NCBI RefSeq assembly: GCF_050278625.1
Contig: NZ_JBNNTI010000008.1
Location: 1-64,000, forward strand
Origin: Viridibacillus sp050278625
Lineage (GTDB): Bacteria > Bacillota > Bacilli > Bacillales_A > Planococcaceae
DNA length: 64,000 nucleotides
Reading direction: 5' to 3'
Under the pieces are notes generated by a model. That model was not told the origin of the DNA. It made no database searches and saw only the letters and a list, made by a program, of their open reading frames with translations. Below are positions 41,858 through 50,068 of the stretch, piece by piece (positions within the stretch are counted from its first letter, which is position 1; every line of letters begins with the position of its first letter). The position numbers were made by a program, and so were the translations under genes.

Positions 41858-43150
41858 ATGACACGTTCATATGAAAAATCAAAACAAGCTTTTAAAGAAG
41901 CTGTGAACTTAATGCCGGGCGGCGTAAATAGCCCAGTTCGTGCGTTTAAAGCAGTGGATATGGATCCGATTTTCATGGCTAGTGGTAAAGGTGCAATCAT
42001 TACTGATATCGATGGCAATGATTATATTGACTATGTATTATCATGGGGTCCACTAATTATTGGTCACACACATCCTGATGTAGTAGCTGCTATTCAAAAG
42101 GTAGCTGAAACAGGTACAAGTTTTGGAGCTTCTTCACTAGTAGAAAATGAACTAGCAAAAGTAGTAATTGATCGTATTCCTTCAATCGAAATGATTCGTA
42201 TGGTATCTTCAGGTACGGAAGCGACGATGAGTGCAATCCGTGCAGTCCGTGGCTTTACAGGAAGAGACAAAATTTTAAAATTTGAAGGAAGTTATCACGG
42301 ACATGGTGATAGTTTACTAATTAAAGCTGGTTCAGGTGTAGCAACACTTGGTTTACCAGACAGCCCAGGCGTACCAATGGGAATCGCTCAAAACACGTTA
42401 ACCGTTCCTTATAATGATTTAGAATCGGCTAAACTTGTCTTCGAAAAATTTGGAGAAGAAATTGCTGCTGTAATCGTTGAGCCAGTTTGCGGTAATATGG
42501 GTGTCGTTCCTCCGCTTCCAGGCTTCCTTGAAGGATTACGTGAATTAACATCAAACGCTGGCTCACTATTGATCTTTGATGAAGTAATGACCGGTTTCCG
42601 TGTAGGGTATCATAGTGCTCAAGGTCACTTCGGTGTAACACCTGATTTAACTTGTCTTGGTAAAGTAATCGGTGGTGGTCTGCCAGTAGGCGCATTTGGT
42701 GGTAAGCGTGAGATTATGGAGAACATTGCTCCAGCAGGTCCAATCTATCAAGCGGGTACATTATCAGGTAACCCACTTGCAATGTCTGCTGGTTTAGCGA
42801 CAATTAGTCATTTAAAACCTGAAACATATGATTACTTTACAAAGTTAGGTGATCAATTAGAAACAGGTTTCCGTGAAGCTGCAGAAACGTATAACATCCC
42901 TCACACAGTAAATCGTGCGGGTTCAATGATTGGTTACTTTTTAACGAATGAAAATGTTATTAACTTTGAAACAGCAAAAACTTCTGATTTACAATTGTTT
43001 GCTGAATACTACGGATTAATGGCGAATGAAGGAATCTTCTTACCGCCGTCGCAATTTGAAGGTGTATTTGTTTCTACAGAGCATACTGAAGAACACATTG
43101 CAAAAACAGTCCAAGCTTTCCAAAAAGTATTCAAACAACTTGCTCGCTAA
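41858..43150 (+). CDS. hemL: glutamate-1-semialdehyde 2,1-aminomutase
   Basis: A 430-residue PLP enzyme that turns glutamate-1-semialdehyde into 5-aminolevulinate. The PLP lysine is Lys269 in CLGKVIGGG; FDEVMTGFR and GSYHGHGDSLL are typical. GGAGGG precedes the ATG, only three bases after hemB. It closes the hem operon; a strong terminator follows. Confidence 0.97.
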   Translation: MTRSYEKSKQAFKEAVNLMPGGVNSPVRAFKAVDMDPIFMASGKGAIITDIDGNDYIDYVLSWGPLIIGHTHPDVVAAIQKVAETGTSFGASSLVENELAKVVIDRIPSIEMIRMVSSGTEATMSAIRAVRGFTGRDKILKFEGSYHGHGDSLLIKAGSGVATLGLPDSPGVPMGIAQNTLTVPYNDLESAKLVFEKFGEEIAAVIVEPVCGNMGVVPPLPGFLEGLRELTSNAGSLLIFDEVMTGFRVGYHSAQGHFGVTPDLTCLGKVIGGGLPVGAFGGKREIMENIAPAGPIYQAGTLSGNPLAMSAGLATISHLKPETYDYFTKLGDQLETGFREAAETYNIPHTVNRAGSMIGYFLTNENVINFETAKTSDLQLFAEYYGLMANEGIFLPPSQFEGVFVSTEHTEEHIAKTVQAFQKVFKQLAR

Positions 43151-43164
43151 TTTTATACTATAAG

Positions 43165-43198
43165 AAAAGGGCTTTCTCTATTTTGAGAAAGCCCTTTT
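43165..43198 (+). terminator. terminator of the hem operon
   Basis: A perfect fourteen-pair stem (43165-43178 with 43185-43198) flanked by As and Ts, likely active in both directions. Confidence 0.9.
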
Positions 43199-43328
43199 CA
43201 ATGCATATAAATACATAGATATTGTACATAAAATAGCTAATCTTTTTCATTTAGAGCATCTTCTTTAATTTCAGACTCGACAAACGACTAACTAACTACA
43301 ACCTTTCAAACCATGAACATAACATAAT

Positions 43329-43358
43329 GCATAATCTTTATACTACCTAGCATATAAT
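43329..43358 (+). promoter_or_regulatory. candidate sigma-E (sporulation) promoter
   Basis: GCATAAT (43329-43335) and CATATAAT (43351-43358) with 15 bases between resemble the mother-cell sigma-E elements (-35 near GTCATATT, -10 CATACAAT). It lies 28 bases before the SpoVID-like start, which fits a sigma-E regulon gene. Confidence 0.5.
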
Positions 43359-43386
43359 CTATTAGATATATGAAGGAGGTCAAGCT

Positions 43387-43956
43387 ATGCAACATATTTC
43401 CTGGGAAATTGCAGAAGGATTTAACTTTCCTGAAAGTTTTGGTAAACCGCAAGATACGTCAAATGTTAAAATTACACCTCGTTGGACACAGGAAGAGTCA
43501 GGTGAATCAGTATTCTTAACAGGTATATATCATATTTCTGCCAATGTAGCATTTGCGGAAGGAGAAGCACCACATCATGGGACTTCAACTTGGACAACAA
43601 TAGAAGATCTAGACATGCAAGGTGAATCAGGTTATTTTGAATATGCTGTGCCATTACATGTAAATTTACCACGAGAACGAGTGAATAAAGACGTCCCTGT
43701 GGAAATCAAAGTAGATCATATAACGACAACATTCCAAGAGGATGGTAGCTGTCATTTTAACTGGCAGGCAACATGTCAGTATGAAGAGCCGCAAGTTGCT
43801 ACTGCGCAAGCAGAAGCAGAGGTAGTAGAAAGTCCATCTACTACAACTGCAGAGGCAAGCGCGGAAGAAAAACTAGAATCCAATGCATTCTTATGGGATT
43901 TAGCAGAAGCCTATACGATTAAAACTTATCATTTAAAGGAAATCCGTAAACAGTAA
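43387..43956 (+). CDS. short SpoVID-like spore coat/morphogenetic protein
   Basis: A 189-residue protein downstream of hemL, where B. subtilis has spoVID. The N-terminal 135 residues look beta-rich and resemble the SpoVID/CotE-type N-terminal domain. An Ala/Glu-rich low-complexity linker (about 138-165) and a short helical end (LWDLAEAYTIKTYHLKE) follow. It is far shorter than B. subtilis SpoVID (about 575 residues) and has no LysM. It may be a reduced form, or LysM and other regions may be encoded elsewhere. GAAGGAGGT precedes the ATG, and a sigma-E-like promoter lies upstream. Assignment rests mostly on position. Confidence 0.6.
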   Translation: MQHISWEIAEGFNFPESFGKPQDTSNVKITPRWTQEESGESVFLTGIYHISANVAFAEGEAPHHGTSTWTTIEDLDMQGESGYFEYAVPLHVNLPRERVNKDVPVEIKVDHITTTFQEDGSCHFNWQATCQYEEPQVATAQAEAEVVESPSTTTAEASAEEKLESNAFLWDLAEAYTIKTYHLKEIRKQ

Positions 43957-44127
43957 CCACCACAATAACGCTAAAATAAAAAGTAAGATAATGTCTCCTG
44001 TTGTCGGGATAATAATTACACGTATACCTTGGAAGAGACAAATAGGAACGATAATATGTCTACAGTAAAATCTTGTTTTCCGTAGCCAAGGTGGGAGGAA
44101 ATAAGGATTATATTTTCTACGTGACAT
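43933..44127 (-). CDS. small membrane protein, convergent with the SpoVID-like gene
   Basis: A 64-residue protein with a basic, Pro/Arg-rich N-terminus (RRKYNPYFLPPWLRK) and two hydrophobic stretches (HIIVPICLFQGIRVIII and IILLFILALLWWLLF). AGAAAGGAGGG at good spacing before the ATG argues strongly for a real gene. Its 3' end overlaps the end of the SpoVID-like gene by 24 bases on the opposite strand. The function is unknown; a sporulation role is possible from its neighbour but not shown. Confidence 0.65.
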   Translation of the reverse strand: MSRRKYNPYFLPPWLRKTRFYCRHIIVPICLFQGIRVIIIPTTGDIILLFILALLWWLLFTDFL

Positions 44128-44154
44128 GAAATGTAGCCCTCCTTTCTAAAAAAC

Positions 44155-44183
44155 TTGAAAATGCATCTTTTTTTCGATACAAT
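44155..44183 (+). promoter_or_regulatory. sigma-A promoter of the valS T-box leader
   Basis: TTGAAA (44155-44160) and TACAAT (44178-44183) are exactly 17 bases apart. Confidence 0.75.
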
Positions 44184-44189
44184 TAGGTC

Positions 44190-44446
44190 ATCTTAATATA
44201 GATGCATAGATAGGGAAGAGTAAAATGCATTGTGTTTGCCAAAGAGAGGAAACGTTTGGTGAGAGTTTCCGCATACACACATTTGAAGGTCGCCCTGGAG
44301 CAGTTTCTGTGAACCTGATAAAACTAGCAGAAGCCGGTTAGAAGCCGTTATACAATGAAGTGTCAGCACGTCTCTTTGTGTTGAAATAAAGGTGGTACCG
44401 CGAATTCAACTCCTTCGTCCTTTTTAGGCGATAGGAGTTTTTTATT
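44190..44446 (+). promoter_or_regulatory. T-box riboswitch leader of valS
   Basis: The conserved T-box AAGGTGGTACCGCG is at 44389-44402, followed by a terminator hairpin (44408-44443, AACTCCT/AGGAGTT plus Ts). Stem I carries AGAGAGGAAA and the distal GGTG loop (44245-44275). The triplet GTC at 44289-44291, within GAAGGTCGCCC before GGAGC, is the likely valine specifier. Uncharged tRNA-Val would stabilise the antiterminator and switch valS on. Confidence 0.9.
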
Positions 44447-44503
44447 TGCAAAAAACTACAAGATACTTCGTTGTTAACAAAAAAATAAAAGGAGGTCGTC
44501 AAT

Positions 44504-47155
44504 TTGACAGAACAACAAGCGACATCAATGCCAACGAAATATGATCCACAGTCAATCGAACAAGGACGTTATGAATGGTGGCTAAAGGGAGATTTCTTTA
44601 AAGCACAACCTGAAAGTGGTAAAGAGCCGTATTCAATCGTAATTCCACCACCAAACGTAACAGGTAAACTACACTTAGGCCACGCTTGGGATACAACATT
44701 ACAAGATATCCTAATTCGTATGAAACGTATGCAAGGGTACGATGCACTTTGGTTACCAGGTATGGATCATGCAGGTATTGCAACACAAGCAAAGGTTGAA
44801 GCAAAACTTCGTGAAGAAGGCATTACTCGTTATGACTTAGGCCGTGAAAAGTTCGTAGAAAAAACATGGGAATGGAAAGAAGAGTATGCAGGTCATATTC
44901 GTGAGCAATGGGCGAAAATGGGTTTAGCGCTAGATTATTCTCGTGAACGATTCACACTAGATGAAGGACTTTCTGATGCAGTAAAAGAAGTATTCGTAAA
45001 ACTTTACGAAAAAGGTTTAATCTACCGCGGTGAATATATCATCAACTGGGATCCAGCAACTAAAACTGCGTTATCTGATATTGAAGTTATTTACAAAGAC
45101 ATTCCAGGTGCTTTTTATCACTTCAAATATCCTTTAACTGATGGAACTGGAACAATTGAAATTGCAACTACTCGCCCTGAAACAATGCTAGGTGATACTG
45201 CAATCGCTGTTCACCCTAAAGATGAACGTTACCAAAATCTAATCGGCAAAACAGTAACATTACCAATTGTAGGTCGTGAAATTCCAATCATAGCAGATGA
45301 TTACGCTGAAATGGAATTTGGTACGGGAGCTGTGAAAATTACGCCAGCTCATGACCCGAATGACTTTGAAGTAGGTAACCGTCATGACTTACCACGTATT
45401 CTAGTAATGAACGAAGACGGTTCAATGAATGATAATGCTGGTAAATATAAAGGTATGGATCGCTTTGAATGCCGTAAAGAAATCGTTAAAGACTTACAAG
45501 ACATGGATGTTTGCTTCAAAATTGAAGAGCATGTGCACTCAGTAGGGCACTCAGAACGTTCTGATGCAGTTGTTGAGCCCTATCTTTCAACACAATGGTT
45601 CGTAAAAATGCAACCTCTTGCTGATAAATCACTAGAACTTCAAAAAGATGAAGAGGGCAAAGTAAACTTTGTACCTTCACGTTTTGAAAATACGTATTCT
45701 CGTTGGATGGAGAATATCCGTGATTGGTGTATTTCTCGTCAACTTTGGTGGGGACACCGAATTCCGGCTTGGTACCATAAAGAAACAGGTGAAATTTACG
45801 TAGGTACGGATGCACCAGCTGATGCTGAAAACTGGAATCAAGATACGGATGTATTAGATACTTGGTTCTCATCTGCGTTATGGCCGTTTTCAACAATGGG
45901 CTGGCCAGATGAAGCAAACGAAGAATTTAAACGTTATTACCCAACAAATACTTTAGTAACGGGTTATGATATTATATTCTTCTGGGTTTCTCGTATGATA
46001 TTCCAAGGTATTGAATTTACTGATTCACGTCCATTTGAAGACGTATTAATTCACGGTTTAGTTCGTGACGAACAAGGTAGCAAAATGTCTAAGTCTCTAG
46101 GTAACGGCGTTGATCCAATGGATGTTATCGAAAAGTACGGTGCTGACTCATTACGTTACTTCTTAGCAACTGGTTCTTCTCCAGGTCAAGATTTACGTTA
46201 TTCAAATGAAAAAGTAGAAGCTGTTTGGAACTTCTCAAACAAAATTTGGAATGCTTCACGCTTTGCTTTGATGAACATGGAAGGCATGACTTTCGATGAA
46301 ATCGATTTAACTGGTAAAAAATCAGTGGCAGATCAATGGATTCTAACTCGTCTAAACGAAACAATCGAACAAGTAACCACTTTAGCTGAGAAATTTGAAT
46401 TTGGTGAAGTAGGTCGTCAATTATACAACTTCATCTGGGATGATTTCTGTGACTGGTACATCGAAATGGCGAAATTACCATTATACGGTGAAGATGAAGC
46501 AGCGAAGAAAACAACGCGCTCAGTACTAGCATATGTTTTAGATAATACAATGCGCCTGTTACATCCATTTATGCCATTTATCACTGAAGAAATTTGGCAA
46601 AACCTACCTCATCAAGGTGAATCTATTACAGTAGCTGCTTGGCCGACAGTGGATGAAACATTAACTTCACAAGTACAATCGGATAACATGAAATTATTAA
46701 TGGACATTATTCGTGCCGTTCGTAACATTCGTGCTGAAGTACAAACGCCAATGAGCAAAAAGGTACCTCTTTACGTTTCAGCTAAAGATGCAGCAACACT
46801 TGCAGTACTAGAAGATAACAAAGCTTATCTAGAAAAATTCTGTAACCCAGAGCCGTTAACGCTCGGCGAAGGTATTGAAGCCCCTGGTCAATGCATGTCA
46901 GCTGTTGTATCTGGTGCTGAACTATTCTTACCTCTTGAAGGATTAATCGATGTAGCGGCTGAAGTTGAGCGCTTATCAAATGAACTTGAGAAATGGGGTA
47001 AAGAAGTGAAACGTGTTCAAGGTAAACTGAACAATGAGCGTTTCGTATCTAAAGCTCCAGATGATGTAGTAGCTGCTGAACGTGCAAAAGAAGCAGACTA
47101 TATTGAAAAATATGCAACAGTAGAGAAACGTATTAACGAATTGAAAAATATGTAA
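44504..47155 (+). CDS. valS: valyl-tRNA synthetase
   Basis: An 883-residue class I aminoacyl-tRNA synthetase. HLGH (57-60) and KMSKS (527-531) are the ATP-binding signatures. A CP1 editing domain (TTRPETMLGDTA near 225), an anticodon-binding helical domain and the C-terminal coiled-coil arm (about 815-883) typical of ValS follow. TTG start after AAGGAGGTC. It is controlled by the T-box leader upstream. Confidence 0.97.
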   Translation: MTEQQATSMPTKYDPQSIEQGRYEWWLKGDFFKAQPESGKEPYSIVIPPPNVTGKLHLGHAWDTTLQDILIRMKRMQGYDALWLPGMDHAGIATQAKVEAKLREEGITRYDLGREKFVEKTWEWKEEYAGHIREQWAKMGLALDYSRERFTLDEGLSDAVKEVFVKLYEKGLIYRGEYIINWDPATKTALSDIEVIYKDIPGAFYHFKYPLTDGTGTIEIATTRPETMLGDTAIAVHPKDERYQNLIGKTVTLPIVGREIPIIADDYAEMEFGTGAVKITPAHDPNDFEVGNRHDLPRILVMNEDGSMNDNAGKYKGMDRFECRKEIVKDLQDMDVCFKIEEHVHSVGHSERSDAVVEPYLSTQWFVKMQPLADKSLELQKDEEGKVNFVPSRFENTYSRWMENIRDWCISRQLWWGHRIPAWYHKETGEIYVGTDAPADAENWNQDTDVLDTWFSSALWPFSTMGWPDEANEEFKRYYPTNTLVTGYDIIFFWVSRMIFQGIEFTDSRPFEDVLIHGLVRDEQGSKMSKSLGNGVDPMDVIEKYGADSLRYFLATGSSPGQDLRYSNEKVEAVWNFSNKIWNASRFALMNMEGMTFDEIDLTGKKSVADQWILTRLNETIEQVTTLAEKFEFGEVGRQLYNFIWDDFCDWYIEMAKLPLYGEDEAAKKTTRSVLAYVLDNTMRLLHPFMPFITEEIWQNLPHQGESITVAAWPTVDETLTSQVQSDNMKLLMDIIRAVRNIRAEVQTPMSKKVPLYVSAKDAATLAVLEDNKAYLEKFCNPEPLTLGEGIEAPGQCMSAVVSGAELFLPLEGLIDVAAEVERLSNELEKWGKEVKRVQGKLNNERFVSKAPDDVVAAERAKEADYIEKYATVEKRINELKNM

Positions 47156-47165
47156 TCAAAAAAAT

Positions 47166-47197
47166 CGCTCAAGTGTTTAACTTGAGCGGTTTTTTTG
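47166..47197 (+). terminator. terminator of valS
   Basis: CGCTCAAG (47166-47173) pairs with CTTGAGCG (47181-47188), then GTTTTTTTT. Confidence 0.85.
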
Positions 47198-47416
47198 TTA
47201 ACTAAAACAAACGATATGCGATAAACGTTTAATAAGTAAAACCCTCTGGATATAAGTTGATAGATATTTCAGTTCCATTGATTACGATTTTATCATAAAA
47301 ATCAAGAGGTAACTATAACCAGGATGTATTGTAGTTATTAGTCTTTAAAATGGCTTATAATAGGAAAGTAAATAAGAAGAAAACAAGCACAATATACATA
47401 CCAGGAGTGTTGAATA
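47198..47416. other. spacer between valS and folC
   Basis: No gene. TATAAT at 47356-47361 is a likely -10 for the folC unit, but the -35 is unclear. CCAGGAGTG at 47401-47409 is the folC ribosome site. Confidence 0.4.
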
Positions 47417-48718
47417 GTGTTTACAAATATAGAACAGTGCGTTAAGTTTTTATCCTCATTAAAAAAAGGTAGTAGTACTTCGATTCCGTTAGAAGTCGTT
47501 AAATCACTTTTACATCAGTTTGGGGACCCTCAACATACATTTAAGACAATCCATTTAGCAGGATCAAACGGTAAAGGCTCTACATTAAATGCACTAAAGG
47601 AAATATTAAAGTACAGCCAAGTTAAAAAAGTAGGTTGCTTTGTTTCTCCACACTTAGAGCGGATAAATGAGCGTATTACAATAAGTGACAAGCAAATATC
47701 AGATGAGCAATTCCTCTATTACGTTAATAAAGTATTTGCAGCTATAGATGAAAAGAACGGTGTTTATCCTAGTTTTTTTGAAATTTTGACGATTGTAGCA
47801 TGCCTCTATTTTGCAGATGAAGAAGTAGATGTGGCTCTAATTGAAACTGGCATTGGGGGCAAATTAGATTCAACTAATGTTATTAATCCTCTCATTTCAA
47901 TTATTACAACGATTTCTTTAGAGCACACTGCAATATTAGGTGACACTTATGAGGAAATTGCCTATCAAAAAGGTGGCATTATTAAAGAAAATAGACCTGT
48001 TGTGACAACGGTAGAAAATAAAGAAGCGTTAAAAGTTCTGCGGAAAATAGCTGAAGAGAAGCACGCACCTATAGCAATCTTCAAAGAGGACTTTGTGGCT
48101 ACAAAAGTCACTCAAAAGGTACATGCGCAGATTTTTAATTATGCTAAAGAGGAATACGTAATAAATGATGTTGAATTACGTATGGCAGGACCCCATCAAA
48201 TTAACAATGCTTCATTAGCTATTACGACGGCATTATTATTAAGAGATGCTGGATACTTTGATATTACAGAAGAAGCCGTTCGAAAAGCCTTAAAAGAAGC
48301 AAAATGGGCTGGTCGCTTTGAAGAATATGCCCATCATATCATAATTGATGGTGCGCATAATCCTGAAGGTACAGAGGCATTAATCACTACTTTAAAAGCG
48401 AAATTTCCAACAAGGGAATACGATTTTATCTATGCTGCTTTGCAGGATAAGGATCATCTGAAAAGTATTCAAATGATGGAGGAAGTAGCATCCTCTATGA
48501 CATTTACGCAAATAAGTATGCCTAATGCCGCACCAGCTGCTGAATTAGCTGCACTATCACAACACCACCATACTCATTTTGATAGTGAATGGGAACGAGT
48601 AGTGAAACGAGCAACCGAGGAAAAAGAGGAAGAGCATGTATTAGTCATAACAGGATCTCTGTATTTTATTTCTGAAGTGCGCGCGTTTTTAAACAATAAA
48701 GTGAAGCAAAATAAATGA
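47417..48718 (+). CDS. folC: folylpolyglutamate synthase/dihydrofolate synthase (first copy)
   Basis: A 433-residue Mur-ligase-family enzyme that adds glutamate to (dihydro)folates. The ATP P-loop is GSNGKGST at 49-56. ETGIGGKLDSTN and the C-terminal GAHNPEGTEAL are family motifs. GTG start after CCAGGAGTG. It is followed ten bases later by a second member of the same family, an unusual tandem. It occupies the folC place of B. subtilis, downstream of valS. Confidence 0.92.
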   Translation: MFTNIEQCVKFLSSLKKGSSTSIPLEVVKSLLHQFGDPQHTFKTIHLAGSNGKGSTLNALKEILKYSQVKKVGCFVSPHLERINERITISDKQISDEQFLYYVNKVFAAIDEKNGVYPSFFEILTIVACLYFADEEVDVALIETGIGGKLDSTNVINPLISIITTISLEHTAILGDTYEEIAYQKGGIIKENRPVVTTVENKEALKVLRKIAEEKHAPIAIFKEDFVATKVTQKVHAQIFNYAKEEYVINDVELRMAGPHQINNASLAITTALLLRDAGYFDITEEAVRKALKEAKWAGRFEEYAHHIIIDGAHNPEGTEALITTLKAKFPTREYDFIYAALQDKDHLKSIQMMEEVASSMTFTQISMPNAAPAAELAALSQHHHTHFDSEWERVVKRATEEKEEEHVLVITGSLYFISEVRAFLNNKVKQNK

Positions 48719-48727
48719 GGTGCTGAC

Positions 48728-49981
48728 ATGATTCCAAAATTAGATCATTATAAAGACAGATGGGGAGTATGTAGTGATGCCTCGATAAAACCAGGGTTAA
48801 CAGCAATTACTGAAGCATTGCAATTAGTAGGAAATCCACATAAAAACTTATCAGTAGTCCATGTGGCGGGTACAAATGGGAAAGGTTCAACCATTACCTT
48901 TTTAGAGCATATAAGTAAGGCTCACGGACTTTCGACTGCTACTTTTATGTCACCGTGTATAGAAGATGTACATGACCAAATTAGGTTAAATGAACAGCCG
49001 ATTTCGCCAGCAGAGATGGATATAGTATTTCGCATTATGGCGAATGCAGGGTTAGACGGTAAGTTAACAGATTTTGAACTTCTAACAGTAGCAGCTTTTC
49101 TGGCATTCGAGCGATTTGCACCTGACATTACTATTATTGAATGTGGTATGGGGGGGCGTTTTGATAGCACAAATGTTGTGATGCCTATTGTGTCTGTTAT
49201 ACCGAGTATTGCATTAGAGCATACGAATTTTTTAGGCTCAACCCTTGAAAGTATTGCAATGCATAAAGCAGGTATTATTAAAGAAGGAAAACCAGTAGTG
49301 ACAGGTATTCTACCAGTTGAATCGATGGATATTTTTATACAAGAAGCCAAGAAACATCACGCGGCATTACTTATCTACACGGAAGATTTCAATGTTATTG
49401 AGGAAAATGCGACGGAAACATATATTGCTAATGATATACGAATAACGAATTTAACACGTAAAATGCAGGGGTTACACCAGCGTAGTAATATGGCGCTTGC
49501 AATTAAGGCATTTAATATCATTGCACAAGTGAATGGAGTTAAAACAAATGTCGATGCATTTCGGAGTGGGGTGCAAGGCGCTCAGTTATCGTGTCGCTTT
49601 GAACAACTCGCGCCGAAGCTCTATATTGATGGAGCACATAATCCAGCAAGTGCAAAAAGTTTAGTCGATGCGATCCATGAGCAATTTCCTAATGAACCCA
49701 TCCATTTTATCGTTGGTATGTTGAAGGACAAGGATGTCCGAGGAGTTCTTGAGGAATTAGAAAAAGTGGGTACAACTTTTAGCTTTGTAGATGTTGCTAA
49801 TGAACGTGCAATGGCTGCTGATGAAATTGTGAAAATGAGTAATGTAGAAAATAAATCGACAACATATGACATTTTGACTACTATTCAACAAAAGTTGCTG
49901 TTGAATGAAGTAATTATCATGACTGGTTCCTTATATTTGTTAGCAAAATGGCGAAAAATATTGCATGAAACATTTAATTGA
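48728..49981 (+). CDS. folC: folylpolyglutamate synthase-like protein (second copy)
   Basis: A 417-residue paralogue of the preceding gene with GTNGKGST (about 43-50), ECGMGGRFDSTN and DGAHNPAS. ATGAGGTG lies before the ATG. The two copies are clearly diverged, so duplication is old or one copy was acquired. One may be the dihydrofolate synthase and the other the polyglutamate synthase, or one may have another substrate. The order valS-folC-comC in B. subtilis makes either a candidate for the ancestral gene. Confidence 0.9.
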   Translation: MIPKLDHYKDRWGVCSDASIKPGLTAITEALQLVGNPHKNLSVVHVAGTNGKGSTITFLEHISKAHGLSTATFMSPCIEDVHDQIRLNEQPISPAEMDIVFRIMANAGLDGKLTDFELLTVAAFLAFERFAPDITIIECGMGGRFDSTNVVMPIVSVIPSIALEHTNFLGSTLESIAMHKAGIIKEGKPVVTGILPVESMDIFIQEAKKHHAALLIYTEDFNVIEENATETYIANDIRITNLTRKMQGLHQRSNMALAIKAFNIIAQVNGVKTNVDAFRSGVQGAQLSCRFEQLAPKLYIDGAHNPASAKSLVDAIHEQFPNEPIHFIVGMLKDKDVRGVLEELEKVGTTFSFVDVANERAMAADEIVKMSNVENKSTTYDILTTIQQKLLLNEVIIMTGSLYLLAKWRKILHETFN

Positions 49982-50068
49982 ATTGCATTAAATGGATGAC
50001 TTTGGTAAAACGATTTGCTATAATTGCTTAAAAGTAGGCATAAATACTCACGGTGAGGGGTGTGAGAA

